Origin: Deltaproteobacteria bacterium
GTDB lineage: Bacteria; Myxococcota_A; UBA9042
Reading direction: 5' to 3'
Length of the DNA: 61,402 nt
Assembly: GCA_016875335.1 (NCBI GenBank)
Contig: VGRO01000010.1
Span: forward strand, 1 to 61,402
Part shown: positions 18,222-27,159 of the stretch, one piece after another
Position numbering within the stretch: the first letter of the stretch is position 1
How the letters are laid out: each line of letters begins with the position of its first letter
Made by a program: the position numbers and the translations under genes
The notes under the pieces: model-generated
Told to the model about the DNA's origin: nothing
The model's database searches: none
What the model saw: the letters and a program-made list of their open reading frames with translations, nothing else

Positions 18222-20467
18222 CCGCAGATCGCCTTGTCCTTGCAGCAGTCGCCGATGGATTCACAAAAGGCATCGCACCAGCACCCACCCGTGCCTGGTG
18301 CGCCACACTTGCCCTTGCACGAACTCGTCGCCACTGCGCCGCAGGTCTGCACCGGACCACAGCCGACGCTGTCAAAGTCGGCACAGCAGTCGCCGAGGCC
18401 CTTGCACGCGGTGTCGCAATAGCACGAACTCGTGCTTTTCGTACCGCAGTGCCCCATGCAGGTGCCGGCGGGCGAGCCCTTGCAGCTGGCCGACGTGCCG
18501 TCCGCCGCGGCGACGCAATTCTGAGTCGAGCTGCACGTTTGCGTCGTCGTCCACGCACCCCACTTGATGTCGGCGGTCGCCGCCGAGCACACGTTCTTGC
18601 CGGTGCAGGTTGGGCTGCCCGTCCGCTTCTGCACGGCCTTGGCGTTGCACTGCCACTGGGTCTTGGCGGTGCCGCACGGCGTGCCCTTGTCCTTGGGATA
18701 CTTCTTGACGGTGTCGCAACATTCGCCGGAACTGCACCCACAGGTGGTCACGTAGTCCTTGCAGCAGTCTCCGGCGGCCGTGCAGATGGCATCGCAGTAG
18801 CACGCGCCCGTTGCACTCTGGCCGCCGCACGAGTTGGCGCACGAACCGGCCGGCTGCGTGGACTCGCAGGTCGGCTTTTGGCCACTGCCGGCGGCCTTGC
18901 AGATGGTGTTGGCAGGGCAGGTCTGCACGTTCTGCCACGGCCCATAGAGCAGGTAAGCCGTCTGGGTCGAGCAGCCTGTCGGGCTCTTTCCGTCGCAACC
19001 AGGTGAGATCTCGCGGGTCTGGATGGCCTGGCCGGTGCATTGGTATTCCACCGACAGCGCACCGCCGCCACATGCGGCCTTTTCAGGCTTGACGGTGTTG
19101 GTCGCCGCGTCGCAGCAGGTGCCGCTGTTGCAGCAACCGGGCACCGATTTGGGCAGGCACACTCCCAGGTTGGCATCGCACACGTTCGCCGCGCACGGGT
19201 CGCCGCTGGGCGCGCAATCCGCGTTGCTCAGGCAGCACCCTTTCTTGGGCGTGCCGCTGCATACGCTGCCGGCCTTGCAGGTGTCGTTGTAGGTGCAGGG
19301 GTTGCTGTCGTTGCACGCGCTGCCGATGGCCGTGGTCCATGCGCTGGACGACTGCGCCGAATTGCACACCTGGCATGCGTTGGCCGGGTTTGCCGTGCCC
19401 TCGGTCAGGCAACTGCCGTCGACGAGGCACCACCCGGCTTTGGTCGACGGTTTGCACTGTCCGGTTGCGGCGTCGCAGGTCGCGGTCTGGCACGGATTGG
19501 GGTCGACGCACGGCGCATTGGTATAGGCGCACACGCCGGTCGCCACGTCGCAACTGTCGTTGGTGCACGCATTGCCGTCGTTGCATTCGGCATCGGCGGT
19601 GCAGCACCCCGCTTTCTTGTCGAAGCCGCAGGTGTGGGTCGCCGGGTCGCAGACGGGCTTGTCGCACACGCCCGCCGCCGGGCATTCGGTGTCGTTGGCA
19701 CAGCAGTTGGGCGCAGTCGTCCATCCGTCGGCCGACTGGGCCGGGTTGCACGACTTGCACACGCTCGATTGGCTGGCCTGGCCCGCGGCCACACAGCTTC
19801 CTGAGATCAGGCAGAAGTTGTCGGAAACCACACTGACGCACTTGCCATTCGCCTTGTTGCAATTGTCGGTCGTGCAGTCCTTGCCGTCGTCGCAATCCTT
19901 GGCCTTGCCCATGCACACGCCAGTCTTGCAGGCATCCGCGGTGGTGCATGCATTGCCGTCGCTGCAGAGCTTGCCGTCGGCGACCGGGGCGACGATGCAG
20001 CAGCCGCCCATGCATTGTCCTGCGGCGCAATTGGTCTGCGGGCAGTCGCCGTCCTGGACGCAGAACTTGTCTTTCTCGCAATTGGGGGCTGGCGTGCTGT
20101 CCTGGCCAGCCTGTGGCGGCCCGGCGTCTTTGCCGTCGGCTTCGGCGTATCCAACGGTGCCCGGATCATGCGCGCTAGCGCCGTCGGTGTCAGCGGTGCG
20201 CAGGGCCTGCCCCGTTTCGGCCTGGGCTGCCGCGTCGATCGTACCTCCGCCGGCCTCGGCCTTGGCATCTTTGGGTGCCCCTGCACCGCCATCGACGCTG
20301 AAGCGCGGCAAAGCGCCGCCGTCGACGCTCGAAACCGAAGGCGAGGTCGTGGATTCTCCGCCGCCCGGCCCCAGGCAGCCCACCAGCGCAAGGGTCAGCC
20401 CGCCGGCCACCGCAAGGCGACGCACGCCAACAACAGTGGCGAATTTCAATTTCACGTGTACTTTCAT
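18212..20467 (-). CDS. Cysteine-rich lipoprotein with three somatomedin-B-like modules
   Basis: A 751-residue predicted lipoprotein. The signal ends in L-V-G-C (Cys31), then an Asp/Gly/Ala-rich spacer to about 120. The middle carries C-x-D-G-N-x-C-T type units like the protein at 3639, plus another unit type (C-L-V-D-G-S-C ... A-C-x-x-C-x6-W). The C-terminal third holds three modules spaced C-x3-C-x7/8-C-x-C-D-x2-C-x4-D-C-C-x-D-x4-C at about 542-578, 669-703 and 716-751, the eight-cysteine order of eukaryotic somatomedin-B domains. Each is preceded by a Gly/Cys stretch. Function is unknown; protein-protein or matrix binding at the cell surface is inferred. The ATG at 20467 is the only start next to the signal peptide. 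Confidence 0.88.
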   Translation of the reverse strand: MKVHVKLKFATVVGVRRLAVAGGLTLALVGCLGPGGGESTTSPSVSSVDGGALPRFSVDGGAGAPKDAKAEAGGGTIDAAAQAETGQALRTADTDGASAHDPGTVGYAEADGKDAGPPQAGQDSTPAPNCEKDKFCVQDGDCPQTNCAAGQCMGGCCIVAPVADGKLCSDGNACTTADACKTGVCMGKAKDCDDGKDCTTDNCNKANGKCVSVVSDNFCLISGSCVAAGQASQSSVCKSCNPAQSADGWTTAPNCCANDTECPAAGVCDKPVCDPATHTCGFDKKAGCCTADAECNDGNACTNDSCDVATGVCAYTNAPCVDPNPCQTATCDAATGQCKPSTKAGWCLVDGSCLTEGTANPANACQVCNSAQSSSAWTTAIGSACNDSNPCTYNDTCKAGSVCSGTPKKGCCLSNADCAPSGDPCAANVCDANLGVCLPKSVPGCCNSGTCCDAATNTVKPEKAACGGGALSVEYQCTGQAIQTREISPGCDGKSPTGCSTQTAYLLYGPWQNVQTCPANTICKAAGSGQKPTCESTQPAGSCANSCGGQSATGACYCDAICTAAGDCCKDYVTTCGCSSGECCDTVKKYPKDKGTPCGTAKTQWQCNAKAVQKRTGSPTCTGKNVCSAATADIKWGAWTTTQTCSSTQNCVAAADGTSASCKGSPAGTCMGHCGTKSTSSCYCDTACKGLGDCCADFDSVGCGPVQTCGAVATSSCKGKCGAPGTGGCWCDAFCESIGDCCKDKAICGCK

Positions 20468-20565
20468 GGCGTTGGAACTGATTCGCGCTTGGGCGCGGGC
20501 CGATAGTGTAGCACTTCGCCGACCAACTGCTCTGCGGCATTGCGCGCCTAGGGTCGCCCGGCCCC

Positions 20566-20594
20566 TTGACATCACCGACCGCCTTACCCATGCT
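20566..20594 (+). promoter_or_regulatory. Candidate sigma-70 promoter for metK
   Basis: A perfect TTGACA (20566-20571) is followed after 17 bases by CATGCT, a weak -10. It lies about 45 bases before the metK ATG. The -35 is convincing, the -10 is not. I see no SAM riboswitch fold in the 169 bases upstream of metK. Confidence 0.3.
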
Positions 20595-20636
20595 CCGCCC
20601 CCCCCCGAGCGACACCCCCGGGGTCCACGACGAGCA

Positions 20637-21800
20637 ATGCGCGACTTCACCTTTACCAGCGAATCCGTCACCGCAGGCCATCCCGACAAGATTTGCGACC
20701 AGATTTCCGATGCCGTCCTCGACGCCGTGCTGGCTGCCGACCCCAAGGGCCGCGTGGCGTGCGAAACCTTGGCAACGACCGGGCTGGTCGTCGTTGCGGG
20801 CGAGATCACGACCAACGCCGCCATCGACTACCGCAAAATCGCGCGCGAAACCATCAAGCGCATCGGCTACGACGATCCCAAGGACCGCTTCGAGGCCGAG
20901 TCCTGCGGCGTGATGCTGTCCCTGGGCCAGCAGTCGCTCGACATCTCGGTCGGCGTCACCGAGGGCGAGGGTCTGCACAAGGAGCAGGGCGCGGGCGACC
21001 AAGGCCTGATGTTCGGCTTTGCGTGCGACCAGACCGAAGAACTGATGCCGATGCCGATTACGCTGGCGCACAAGCTCACCCGCCGCTTGGAGCACCTGCT
21101 GCGGTCCGGCGAGGCGCCTTGGTTGCGGCCCGACGGCAAGTCGCAGGTGTCGGTGCGCTATGCCGATGGCAAGCCGGTCGCCGTCGACGCCGTGGTGGTC
21201 AGCACCATGCATCGCGCGGAGATCAACTACGCTGATCTGGTGGCCGAGGTCCGCAGGCTGGTCGTTGAACCCGTGATTCCGGCGCACCTTCTGCACGACA
21301 AAACCCACTACCACATCAACCCCACCGGTATTTTCATCATCGGCGGCCCCCACGGTGACTGCGGCCTGACCGGTCGCAAGATCATCGTCGACACCTACGG
21401 GGGCTGGGGTCGCCACGGCGGCGGTGCGTTCTCTGGCAAAGATCCGAGCAAGGTCGATCGATCGGCCGCGTACTTCGCTCGCTACGTCGCCAAGAACATC
21501 GTCGCCGCGGGCCTCGCCAGTGAATGCGAGGTGCAGGTCAGCTACGCGATCGGCGTCGCCAAGCCGACCAGCGTCAAGGTGGACTGCTACGGCAGCGAGA
21601 ACATCGACCCGCACAAGATCGAGAAGGCGGCGCTCGAGGTGTTCGATTTCCGGCCCCAGGCCATCATCGCCCACCTCGACCTGTTGCGGCCGATCTATTC
21701 CGCCACCGCATCCGGGGGGCACTTTGGCCGCGACCAAGCCGAGTTCACCTGGGAGCGCACGGACGCGACAGCCGCGTTGCGCTCAGCGTGTGGAATCTAG
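20637..21800 (+). CDS. metK: S-adenosylmethionine synthetase
   Basis: A 387-residue enzyme that makes S-adenosylmethionine from methionine and ATP, supplying the several methyltransferases in this window. Key signatures are G-H-P-D-K-I-C-D-Q at residues 14-22, the [10 protein letters not shown] loop, the flexible [16 protein letters not shown] segment and the phosphate-binding [16 protein letters not shown]. All catalytic Lys, Asp and His residues in these motifs are present and the length is normal. The ATG at 20637 fits the family start ([11 protein letters not shown]). It is divergent from the cysteine-rich lipoprotein gene; no strong Shine-Dalgarno is present. Confidence 0.97.
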   Translation: MRDFTFTSESVTAGHPDKICDQISDAVLDAVLAADPKGRVACETLATTGLVVVAGEITTNAAIDYRKIARETIKRIGYDDPKDRFEAESCGVMLSLGQQSLDISVGVTEGEGLHKEQGAGDQGLMFGFACDQTEELMPMPITLAHKLTRRLEHLLRSGEAPWLRPDGKSQVSVRYADGKPVAVDAVVVSTMHRAEINYADLVAEVRRLVVEPVIPAHLLHDKTHYHINPTGIFIIGGPHGDCGLTGRKIIVDTYGGWGRHGGGAFSGKDPSKVDRSAAYFARYVAKNIVAAGLASECEVQVSYAIGVAKPTSVKVDCYGSENIDPHKIEKAALEVFDFRPQAIIAHLDLLRPIYSATASGGHFGRDQAEFTWERTDATAALRSACGI

Positions 21801-21841
21801 AACCCTGCGCTGCACCTTCAACCGGTGCGACCGCATTCGCA

Positions 21842-21870
21842 TTGACACAACAGGCCAGCGCAACTAAAAT
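21842..21870 (+). promoter_or_regulatory. Strong sigma-70 promoter of the rplM-rpsI operon
   Basis: TTGACA (21842-21847), a 17-base spacer, then TAAAAT (21865-21870): a consensus -35 and a 5-of-6 -10. Transcription would start near 21877, giving a leader of about 104 bases before rplM. High strength suits ribosomal protein genes. Confidence 0.75.
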
Positions 21871-21980
21871 TTCGCCCCCCGCCGGACCGAATCAGGCGCT
21901 GCGCCTTCGGTAACCCCGCGAAACTGAAATCTTTGTGAGCCGCGCGTCGAGCACCGCCAGCGGCACCCAGCAAGGTAGTC

Positions 21981-22421
21981 ATGTCGCTGACCAAGCAAAC
22001 CGCCAGCCTGCAGAAAGATCAGGTCGTCCACCAGTGGTACGTCGTCGACCTCGACGGCGCCGTGCTGGGTCGCGCCGCCGTACGGATGGCCAACATGCTG
22101 CGCGGCAAGGACCGGCCGAGCTTCACGCCCAATGCCGACTGCGGCGACTACGTGGTGGTCATCAACGCGGCCAAGGCGACGCTGACCGGCAAGAAGATGG
22201 AAGCCAAGATGTACCACCGTCACACCGGGTTCCCGGGTGGCATCAAGAGCGAGCCCGCGCGCATCTACCTCAGCCGCAAGTCCGAGCGGGCCGTGCGGTT
22301 GGCAGTGTGGGGCATGCTGCCCAAGGGCGCACTCGGCCGCCGCCTTATCACCAAGCTCAAGGTCTACGCCGGGCCCAACCACCCGCACGCCGCCCAGAAC
22401 CCGATCGCGCTGCCGGTGTAG
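21981..22421 (+). CDS. rplM: 50S ribosomal protein L13
   Basis: A 146-residue component of the large ribosomal subunit, early-assembling on 23S rRNA. The signatures W-Y-V-V-D-L-D-G-A-V-L-G-R, the G-D-Y-V-V-V-I-N-A region, Y-H-R-H-T-G-F-P-G-G, and G-M-L-P-K-G-A-L-G-R near residue 112 identify it, and the length is typical. It leads the conserved rplM-rpsI pair behind the promoter at 21842. GGTAG precedes the ATG. Confidence 0.98.
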   Translation: MSLTKQTASLQKDQVVHQWYVVDLDGAVLGRAAVRMANMLRGKDRPSFTPNADCGDYVVVINAAKATLTGKKMEAKMYHRHTGFPGGIKSEPARIYLSRKSERAVRLAVWGMLPKGALGRRLITKLKVYAGPNHPHAAQNPIALPV

Positions 22422-22454
22422 TTTCCTTCTTTTGCCCTTCCACGCAGGTCCCGT

Positions 22455-22877
22455 ATGGCAACCAAACGCGTCACTGATTCCCAAGTTCCGGCCAAGCGCT
22501 GGTACGCCACCGGCCGTCGCAAAGAGGCGACTGCGCGCGTGTACCTGTCGCAGGGCAGCGGCAAGATCACCGTCAACGGTCGCGAGATCGCTGAATACCT
22601 GCGCCGGCCGACGCTGGAGATGCTGGTCAACGAGCCGTTCACGGTCATTGAGCAGGCCGGCGGCTTCGACGTCGCCGTCAATGTGGCGGGCGGCGGCTTG
22701 GCAGGACAGGCCGGCGCCATCCGCCACGGCATCGCGCGCGCGCTTACGACCTTCCAGGCCGAGCTGCGCGCACCGCTGAAGGCCGCGGGGTTGCTCACCC
22801 GCGATCCGCGCGCCAAGGAGCGCAAGAAGTACGGTCGGGTCGCCGCGCGCGCCCGGTTCCAGTTCTCCAAGCGCTAG
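22455..22877 (+). CDS. rpsI: 30S ribosomal protein S9
   Basis: A 140-residue small-subunit protein whose C-terminal tail reaches the P-site tRNA. The start [39 protein letters not shown] and the invariant tail [17 protein letters not shown] are all present. It begins 33 bases after rplM and shares its promoter. No clear rho-independent terminator follows before the tRNA gene. Confidence 0.98.
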   Translation: MATKRVTDSQVPAKRWYATGRRKEATARVYLSQGSGKITVNGREIAEYLRRPTLEMLVNEPFTVIEQAGGFDVAVNVAGGGLAGQAGAIRHGIARALTTFQAELRAPLKAAGLLTRDPRAKERKKYGRVAARARFQFSKR

Positions 22878-22974
22878 CACAGGCTGTCGCGGGGCTGCAC
22901 GGTGTTGGTGCCGCTGCGCCCGCGCCAAACGCACCGCCCGCTGGCCGCCTCAGGCCCGCGGGTGGCGCAGCGGT

Positions 22975-23048
22975 CGCTGGGTAGCTCAGGTGGTTAGAGC
23001 GAGCGACTCATAATCGCTAGGTCGAGGGTTCAAGTCCCTCCCCAGCGA
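22975..23048 (+). tRNA. tRNA with anticodon CAU (elongator Met or Ile2)
   Basis: The full cloverleaf folds: acceptor CGCTGGG (22975-22981) pairs with CCCAGCG (23041-23047), discriminator A at 23048; D stem GCTC/GAGC; anticodon stem AGCGA/TCGCT with loop CTCATAA, anticodon CAT at 23009-23011; T stem GAGGG/CCCTC with loop TTCAAGT. An exact CCA is not encoded. The anticodon arm is close to that of E. coli tRNA-Ile2, where C34 becomes lysidine to read AUA, but the acceptor stem differs, so Met elongator versus Ile2 is not settled. It lies about 100 bases after rpsI. Its 3' half overlaps the antisense lamin-tail gene. Confidence 0.9.
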
Positions 23049-23842
23049 CCCACGGCAGGGCCGGAATTGCACAGATTCCGGCCCTTGGCGTTTTTGCGCC
23101 GCGGACGCCCAGGCGGTGTGGTGCTGCGATCGCACGCCGACTCCAGTGCCGTGGCGACCAGGGCATCGCACGGCCACACGACCGCGCCCGGCGAACCGCG
23201 CTCGGCGCCGTGGACCGGGTCCGTGGCGAGGCGCCATGCGGCGGGCAGCGACCCATCGATGCGCGGATCGCGGCGCTCCCAGGCTGCCCCGGGGCGCGAT
23301 CGCCGGCGCGGGACCACCCACTGGGCGACGTCGATCTGCTGGCCGCGCCACCACAATTCCACGCGCCCCGCCGTGTTCGGCAGGCGCAGGCCCTTGAGGG
23401 CCAGGTCCGGGTGACGGCCGTGGCCGCGGGCGAGCGCAACCTCGCCCCGTCGCAGCCAGGGCAGGTGTGGGCGCTCCGGGGACACGCGCCGCCCGGTCGG
23501 CAGCACGACCACGATCTCCGCCAACCGGACCGAACGCTTGGACAGGTTGACCAGTTCCAGGTACTCACCCGCCCCCTCGTCGAGCAGCAGCGGATCGAAA
23601 AGCACCTCGCTGATGCGCAACAGGGGGGGCGGCTCGGCGTGCGCGACCTCGGTCGTCGCCCGCGGCAATTCGACAGATACGTTCTCGGGTGTCGTTCGAC
23701 CGCCATCCTGCGCGCGCGGTGCCGGCGCAGGTCGGTCGCGCAACTGCGCGGTGTCGCGGGCGCAGGCCTGGCAGCCGGTCGCGGTCAGTGCCAGCGCGAG
23801 CAGCGCGCTGCGGCAGGAAGTGCAACGGTGGACAAGGTTCAC
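23030..23842 (-). CDS. Lamin-tail-domain (LTD) lipoprotein
   Basis: A 270-residue predicted lipoprotein. The signal peptide ends in a lipobox L-T-A-T-G-C near residue 24. Residues about 77-185 form a lamin-tail fold: L-L-R-I-S-E-V-L-F-D-P opening, G-E-Y-L-E-L-V-N-L-S-K-R-S-V-R-L core and a closing V-E-L-W-W-R-G strand. LTD modules occur on secreted bacterial proteins and probably bind DNA, glycans or proteins outside the cell. The GTG at 23842 has GGAGG upstream. The last six codons and the stop run antisense into the CAU tRNA gene (23030-23048), so the C-terminal tail may be unimportant or the gene may be a poor fit at that end. Confidence 0.75.
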   Translation of the reverse strand: MNLVHRCTSCRSALLALALTATGCQACARDTAQLRDRPAPAPRAQDGGRTTPENVSVELPRATTEVAHAEPPPLLRISEVLFDPLLLDEGAGEYLELVNLSKRSVRLAEIVVVLPTGRRVSPERPHLPWLRRGEVALARGHGRHPDLALKGLRLPNTAGRVELWWRGQQIDVAQWVVPRRRSRPGAAWERRDPRIDGSLPAAWRLATDPVHGAERGSPGAVVWPCDALVATALESACDRSTTPPGRPRRKNAKGRNLCNSGPAVGRWGGT

Positions 23843-24309
23843 GGGGACCTCCGGGCGCAATCGGCGCCGCAGACCGGGCCCTGCATGAACCGTGCCAACC
23901 TCCATTGCTGCGCAACGTACGCAAAATACGAAGGTGTTTGCCCGCGTGCGGCCGCGCCCGCGGTCTCGACGGGCGCCGAAAGCGAGACAAAGGTGAGACA
24001 AAAGTGAGACTTCCCTGGTCCTCGACGGCCGTTGTGCGGGCGCCGGTCGGGACCAGGCGTCCACAGTGATCGCGCGAAAATTCAACCGATTGGCGTTGCA
24101 GCGCCCCTTGCCGGTCGCCTTGACCGATCGCGGCGATGCGCCTATCATCGGCCGCCCGTTGCGCGTGCCGAGCGTGGGCGCCGCGCCGGATGGCCGCGAT
24201 CGCCCAGCGCGTCGGCCACAGACCCACCGGCACGCGCCGGTGCCGCCAACGAACACGCAGGCAATTGCAGGCCGATCGGCGCCAGCGCCCGGTCCACGAA
24301 GAGGTCGAC
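23843..24309. other. 467-base intergenic region between divergent genes
   Basis: No gene seen. It contains three GAGAC(AAA) units spaced 11 bases apart at 23984-24010 and the promoter for the PEGA gene at 24120-24148. An open frame continues upstream from the PEGA gene but has no ribosome site. Confidence 0.6.
24120..24148 (+). promoter_or_regulatory. Sigma-70 promoter for the PEGA-domain protein gene
   Basis: TTGACC (24120-24125), a 17-base spacer and TATCAT (24143-24148), each 5 of 6 to consensus. The predicted start near 24155 gives a leader of about 155 bases before the ATG at 24310. Confidence 0.6.
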
Positions 24310-25893
24310 ATGAGGCGCAGCACCGCAAACTGGGCGCTTGGGACATGGGTGGCAGCGGCCATCGTGCACGGCGTCGCGCCGCCTGCCGCCCGGGCCGCCG
24401 AGGGGGGCGATGTCGAGCGCACGCTGGCCATCGTCGAATTGCGCGGCGGCGAGGTGGCCGACCCGCTGACCAGCAAGTACATGGCCGAGATCATCAGCGC
24501 TTTTCGCGAGAAGAAACCGGGCGACCTCATCCTGGTCGACGGCAAGACCACCGCCGACAAAGTGCGCAAGGACCGCGACCAAGTGCCGTCGGCGATCAGC
24601 GACGCAACGCGGGCCGCGCTCGCCGAGGCGCGCAAGAAAGGCACGGACCTGCTCGACAACGCAGATTTCCCGGGCGCCATCAAAGCGTTGGGCGCGGCCG
24701 AGGCCAGGTATCGCGCAGCCACGGGCGCGCCAGGCGCCGACGACAAGCTGCGCAACGATTACCTCGATGTGCTGGCACAACTGGCCACGGCCCACGTCGC
24801 GGCGGGTGACAAGGGTGCGGCGGCCGAAGTTTTTCGCACCATCATCACCACCTTCGGGCTCAAGGCCAATGTGACCGACGACAACTACCGGCCCGACGTC
24901 GTCGAGCTGTTCAAAGCCGAAGTCAAGAAGGTGGAGAAGATGCCAAAGGGCAGCGTCGAAGTTGCCAGCTCCCCGCCGGGCGCGCGCATCATCCTGGGCG
25001 GCAACGACCGCGGCGCTACACCGTCCACCATCGCCGATCTGATCCCGGGCGTGTACGCACTGCGCCTGCAGTTGGGCAAAGAGAGTTCGATGCTGCACCG
25101 CGTCAAGATCGAGGGCGGCGCGGTGGCCAAGGTCAGTTTCGACATTGCCTACGAATCGCACCTGGCATTGGAGGAAGACCACGTCGGCCTGATGTACGCG
25201 GACCTCAAGGGCGCCGAGGCGCGCATCCAGGCGGACGCGGTCAGCGTCGGCAAGGACGTCGAGGCCAACATGGTGTGCGCAGTCGGTGTGGTCGATGGCA
25301 AGCTGGTGTCGTTCCTGGTCGATGTCAGCAACAACCGCATCGTGCGCTATGCCAACGACGTCAAGGTGCCCAAGGTCGGCATCAGCAAACGGGCGGTCAA
25401 CAAGGTCCTGGTCACCATCCTTGGCGAGAAGGCGGACAAAAACGTGGTCGAGGGTCCTCCGGCCGGCGCCAGGAGCGTTTGGTACAACAGCAAGCCGGGG
25501 TTGGTTGCGGCGGGCGTCGCGGTCGTCGGATTGGGCGTGGGCATCGCGATGTCGCGCTACCTGAACAAAGGCAACTTCACGTTTTGCAAGGACGTCGAAA
25601 ACGTCACTTGCACCCCGGAGGAAATCGCGAACAAGAAGGTATCGCCCGCAAACGAGGCGAAGTTCAAGGAGTTTGACAGCAGCATCACGACAAAGGGCGT
25701 CCTTTCCGGCGTAGGCCTCGGACTGGGTGTGCTCGGCGCCGCCGCCGCCGGCTACTTCTTCTACGCCGAAACCCAAAAGCCCGCCGAGGCCGCCGCCGTG
25801 CTGTACCGCGGCATGCCTTCGCCGCCGGCCCACGCTCAGGTCGTGCTGCCGCCGCGCCTCGACGCCGGTCCGGTGCGGTTTGTCGCCCAGTAG
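24310..25893 (+). CDS. PEGA-domain envelope protein
   Basis: A 527-residue exported protein with a cleavable signal peptide ending A-A-R-A-A near residue 30. Residues about 75-190 are helical with a TPR-like element. A PEGA motif follows (G-S-V-E-V-A-S-S-P-P-G-A-R-I, about residues 216-229), a small beta-sandwich used in surface and cell-wall-associated proteins. Two hydrophobic helices near 400-415 and 460-485 flank a short region with two cysteines, so the C-terminal part is probably membrane-embedded with a final tail. Comparable proteins are frequent in Myxococcota, with no defined function. The ATG at 24310 is chosen as the only start adjacent to the signal sequence; a GAGG lies upstream. 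Confidence 0.85.
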   Translation: MRRSTANWALGTWVAAAIVHGVAPPAARAAEGGDVERTLAIVELRGGEVADPLTSKYMAEIISAFREKKPGDLILVDGKTTADKVRKDRDQVPSAISDATRAALAEARKKGTDLLDNADFPGAIKALGAAEARYRAATGAPGADDKLRNDYLDVLAQLATAHVAAGDKGAAAEVFRTIITTFGLKANVTDDNYRPDVVELFKAEVKKVEKMPKGSVEVASSPPGARIILGGNDRGATPSTIADLIPGVYALRLQLGKESSMLHRVKIEGGAVAKVSFDIAYESHLALEEDHVGLMYADLKGAEARIQADAVSVGKDVEANMVCAVGVVDGKLVSFLVDVSNNRIVRYANDVKVPKVGISKRAVNKVLVTILGEKADKNVVEGPPAGARSVWYNSKPGLVAAGVAVVGLGVGIAMSRYLNKGNFTFCKDVENVTCTPEEIANKKVSPANEAKFKEFDSSITTKGVLSGVGLGLGVLGAAAAGYFFYAETQKPAEAAAVLYRGMPSPPAHAQVVLPPRLDAGPVRFVAQ

Positions 25894-25905
25894 TTCGCTG
25901 CGCCC

Positions 25906-26706
25906 GTGACCACCGGCAGCGACCTCGACCCGCGGCCCGACGAAACCCTCGACGTCCTTTTCGGCGAACGCATCGCGCTGTTGCAAGCGCGGCGCGGGTA
26001 CCGCACCTCTGTCGATGCGCTGGTCCTGGCCTGGGCCGGCGCGACGGTAGCGCCTGCCTGCGCCGAATTGCGCGGACTGGACCTGGGATGTGGGGTCGGC
26101 CTGGTCGGCTTGCTCGCGGCCGCGGCGCTGCCGGGCAGCCACTGGTCGTTGGTCGACGTGCAACCGCAGCAGGTCGAGCGCGCCGAGCGCAATCTGCGTC
26201 GCAACCGGGTCGCGGACCGCTGTGTCGCCTATTGCGCCGACATTGCCACGGCGCCGCCGCTTGGCCCTTTCGACCTGGTGTTGTGCAACCCGCCCTTTCG
26301 GCCGTTGGCCCGCCACGCGCCGAGCGCCAACCGCGAGCGGCAGTTGTCGAATTGTGAGAGCTCGGCGACCTTGGAGCGGTTCGTTGCCGTCGCGCTGGCA
26401 GCGCTCGCCCCGGGCGGGCACGCGGTTTTCGTGTACCCGTGGGCGTCGCGTTCGCGCCTGCTGGCGGCCATGGCCGGGGCAGGGGCACAGGTGGCCGCGT
26501 GCGCGGTGCATCACCATCCGCAGGCGCCGCCCGTGCGCCTGGTTGCGGTCGCCACCCGTGACCTGGATGTCACGCTCGCTGGGTGCCTGCCTGAGCACCT
26601 CGCGTTGCACCCGGCCGACCAGCCGGACTCGGTCCACGGCCTTGAAATCTGTCAGTTTCTTGATCGCATGGCGGCGCGCGGTGCTGCGCGGCAGCCAAAG
26701 CCATGA
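25906..26706 (+). CDS. TrmN6-like SAM-dependent methyltransferase
   Basis: A 266-residue methyltransferase of the YfiC/TrmN6 type, which N6-methylates adenine 37 of tRNA1(Val). The family opening F-G-E-R-I-A-L-L-Q-A-R-R-G-Y-R-T-S-V-D-A-L-V-L is followed by the SAM-binding D-L-G-C-G-V-G-L-V-G and the catalytic N-P-P-F motif near residue 128. The N-P-P-F supports a nucleic-acid adenine or protein glutamine target, and the N-terminal block fits TrmN6 best. The GTG start is 12 bases after the PEGA gene stop. Confidence 0.82.
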   Translation: MTTGSDLDPRPDETLDVLFGERIALLQARRGYRTSVDALVLAWAGATVAPACAELRGLDLGCGVGLVGLLAAAALPGSHWSLVDVQPQQVERAERNLRRNRVADRCVAYCADIATAPPLGPFDLVLCNPPFRPLARHAPSANRERQLSNCESSATLERFVAVALAALAPGGHAVFVYPWASRSRLLAAMAGAGAQVAACAVHHHPQAPPVRLVAVATRDLDVTLAGCLPEHLALHPADQPDSVHGLEICQFLDRMAARGAARQPKP

Positions 26707-26909
26707 CACCGCCGTCGCCCAAGCTGGCCACGCACACGGGCAAATTTGCGGACCTACGGACGCGGTGCTAGCTTGACCATGCGAGGGCCCGCAGTTGTGC
26801 GGTGCCCGCGCGGCGCCCACGGCGGGCGCGGTGAACTTGGCGCCCTGGTCGCGCGTCCAATGGTGCACGGACCTGCGGCTGTCAGGCGACGGGTCAACCG
26901 GAGGGCAAG

Positions 26910-27095
26910 ATGTTGGATGCCTTTGTCATCGACCAGATCCGCAAGCGTGAAGACGAGCGCCGCCAGCAGCGGATCCAACCGCACGCGGAACCCCCGGGGC
27001 GCTTCCCGCTCGAGCGTCCGCCGCATGTCGATCGCGACGTGACCGGCCACAGAGAAGACGACGAGTTCGACGGCCGCGTCGTGTTCGACATGTAG
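26910..27095 (+). CDS. Small conserved-looking protein, 61 residues
   Basis: A 61-residue highly charged protein: an N-terminal helix (L-D-A-F-V-I-D-Q-I-R-K-R-E-D-E-R-R) followed by a Pro/Arg-rich region and an acidic end. A strong GGAGGGCAAG Shine-Dalgarno directly precedes the ATG, which is the main reason for calling it. Small proteins with a similar helix-plus-proline layout occur in many deltaproteobacteria, but I do not know a function. It stands alone between the methyltransferase gene and the convergent clpP-like gene. Confidence 0.62.
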   Translation: MLDAFVIDQIRKREDERRQQRIQPHAEPPGRFPLERPPHVDRDVTGHREDDEFDGRVVFDM

Positions 27096-27159
27096 CCGTC
27101 GCTGCGTTCGCGGCGCCGTCCGTCGATGTTGCCGATTCGACGTGCGCCCTTTGGGATGG

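Noticed and set aside
20468-20636. SAM riboswitch before metK
   Set aside because: No SAM-I, SAM-II or SAM-IV-like pseudoknot or conserved core could be drawn in the 169 bases.
21801-21980. Ribosomal-protein leader (L13-type) regulatory RNA
   Set aside because: Only small weak hairpins could be drawn between the promoter and rplM, with no match to a known leader.
24145-26868. A 907-codon minus-strand frame under the PEGA and methyltransferase genes
   Set aside because: No recognisable domain; the plus-strand genes have promoter, signal peptide and catalytic motifs.
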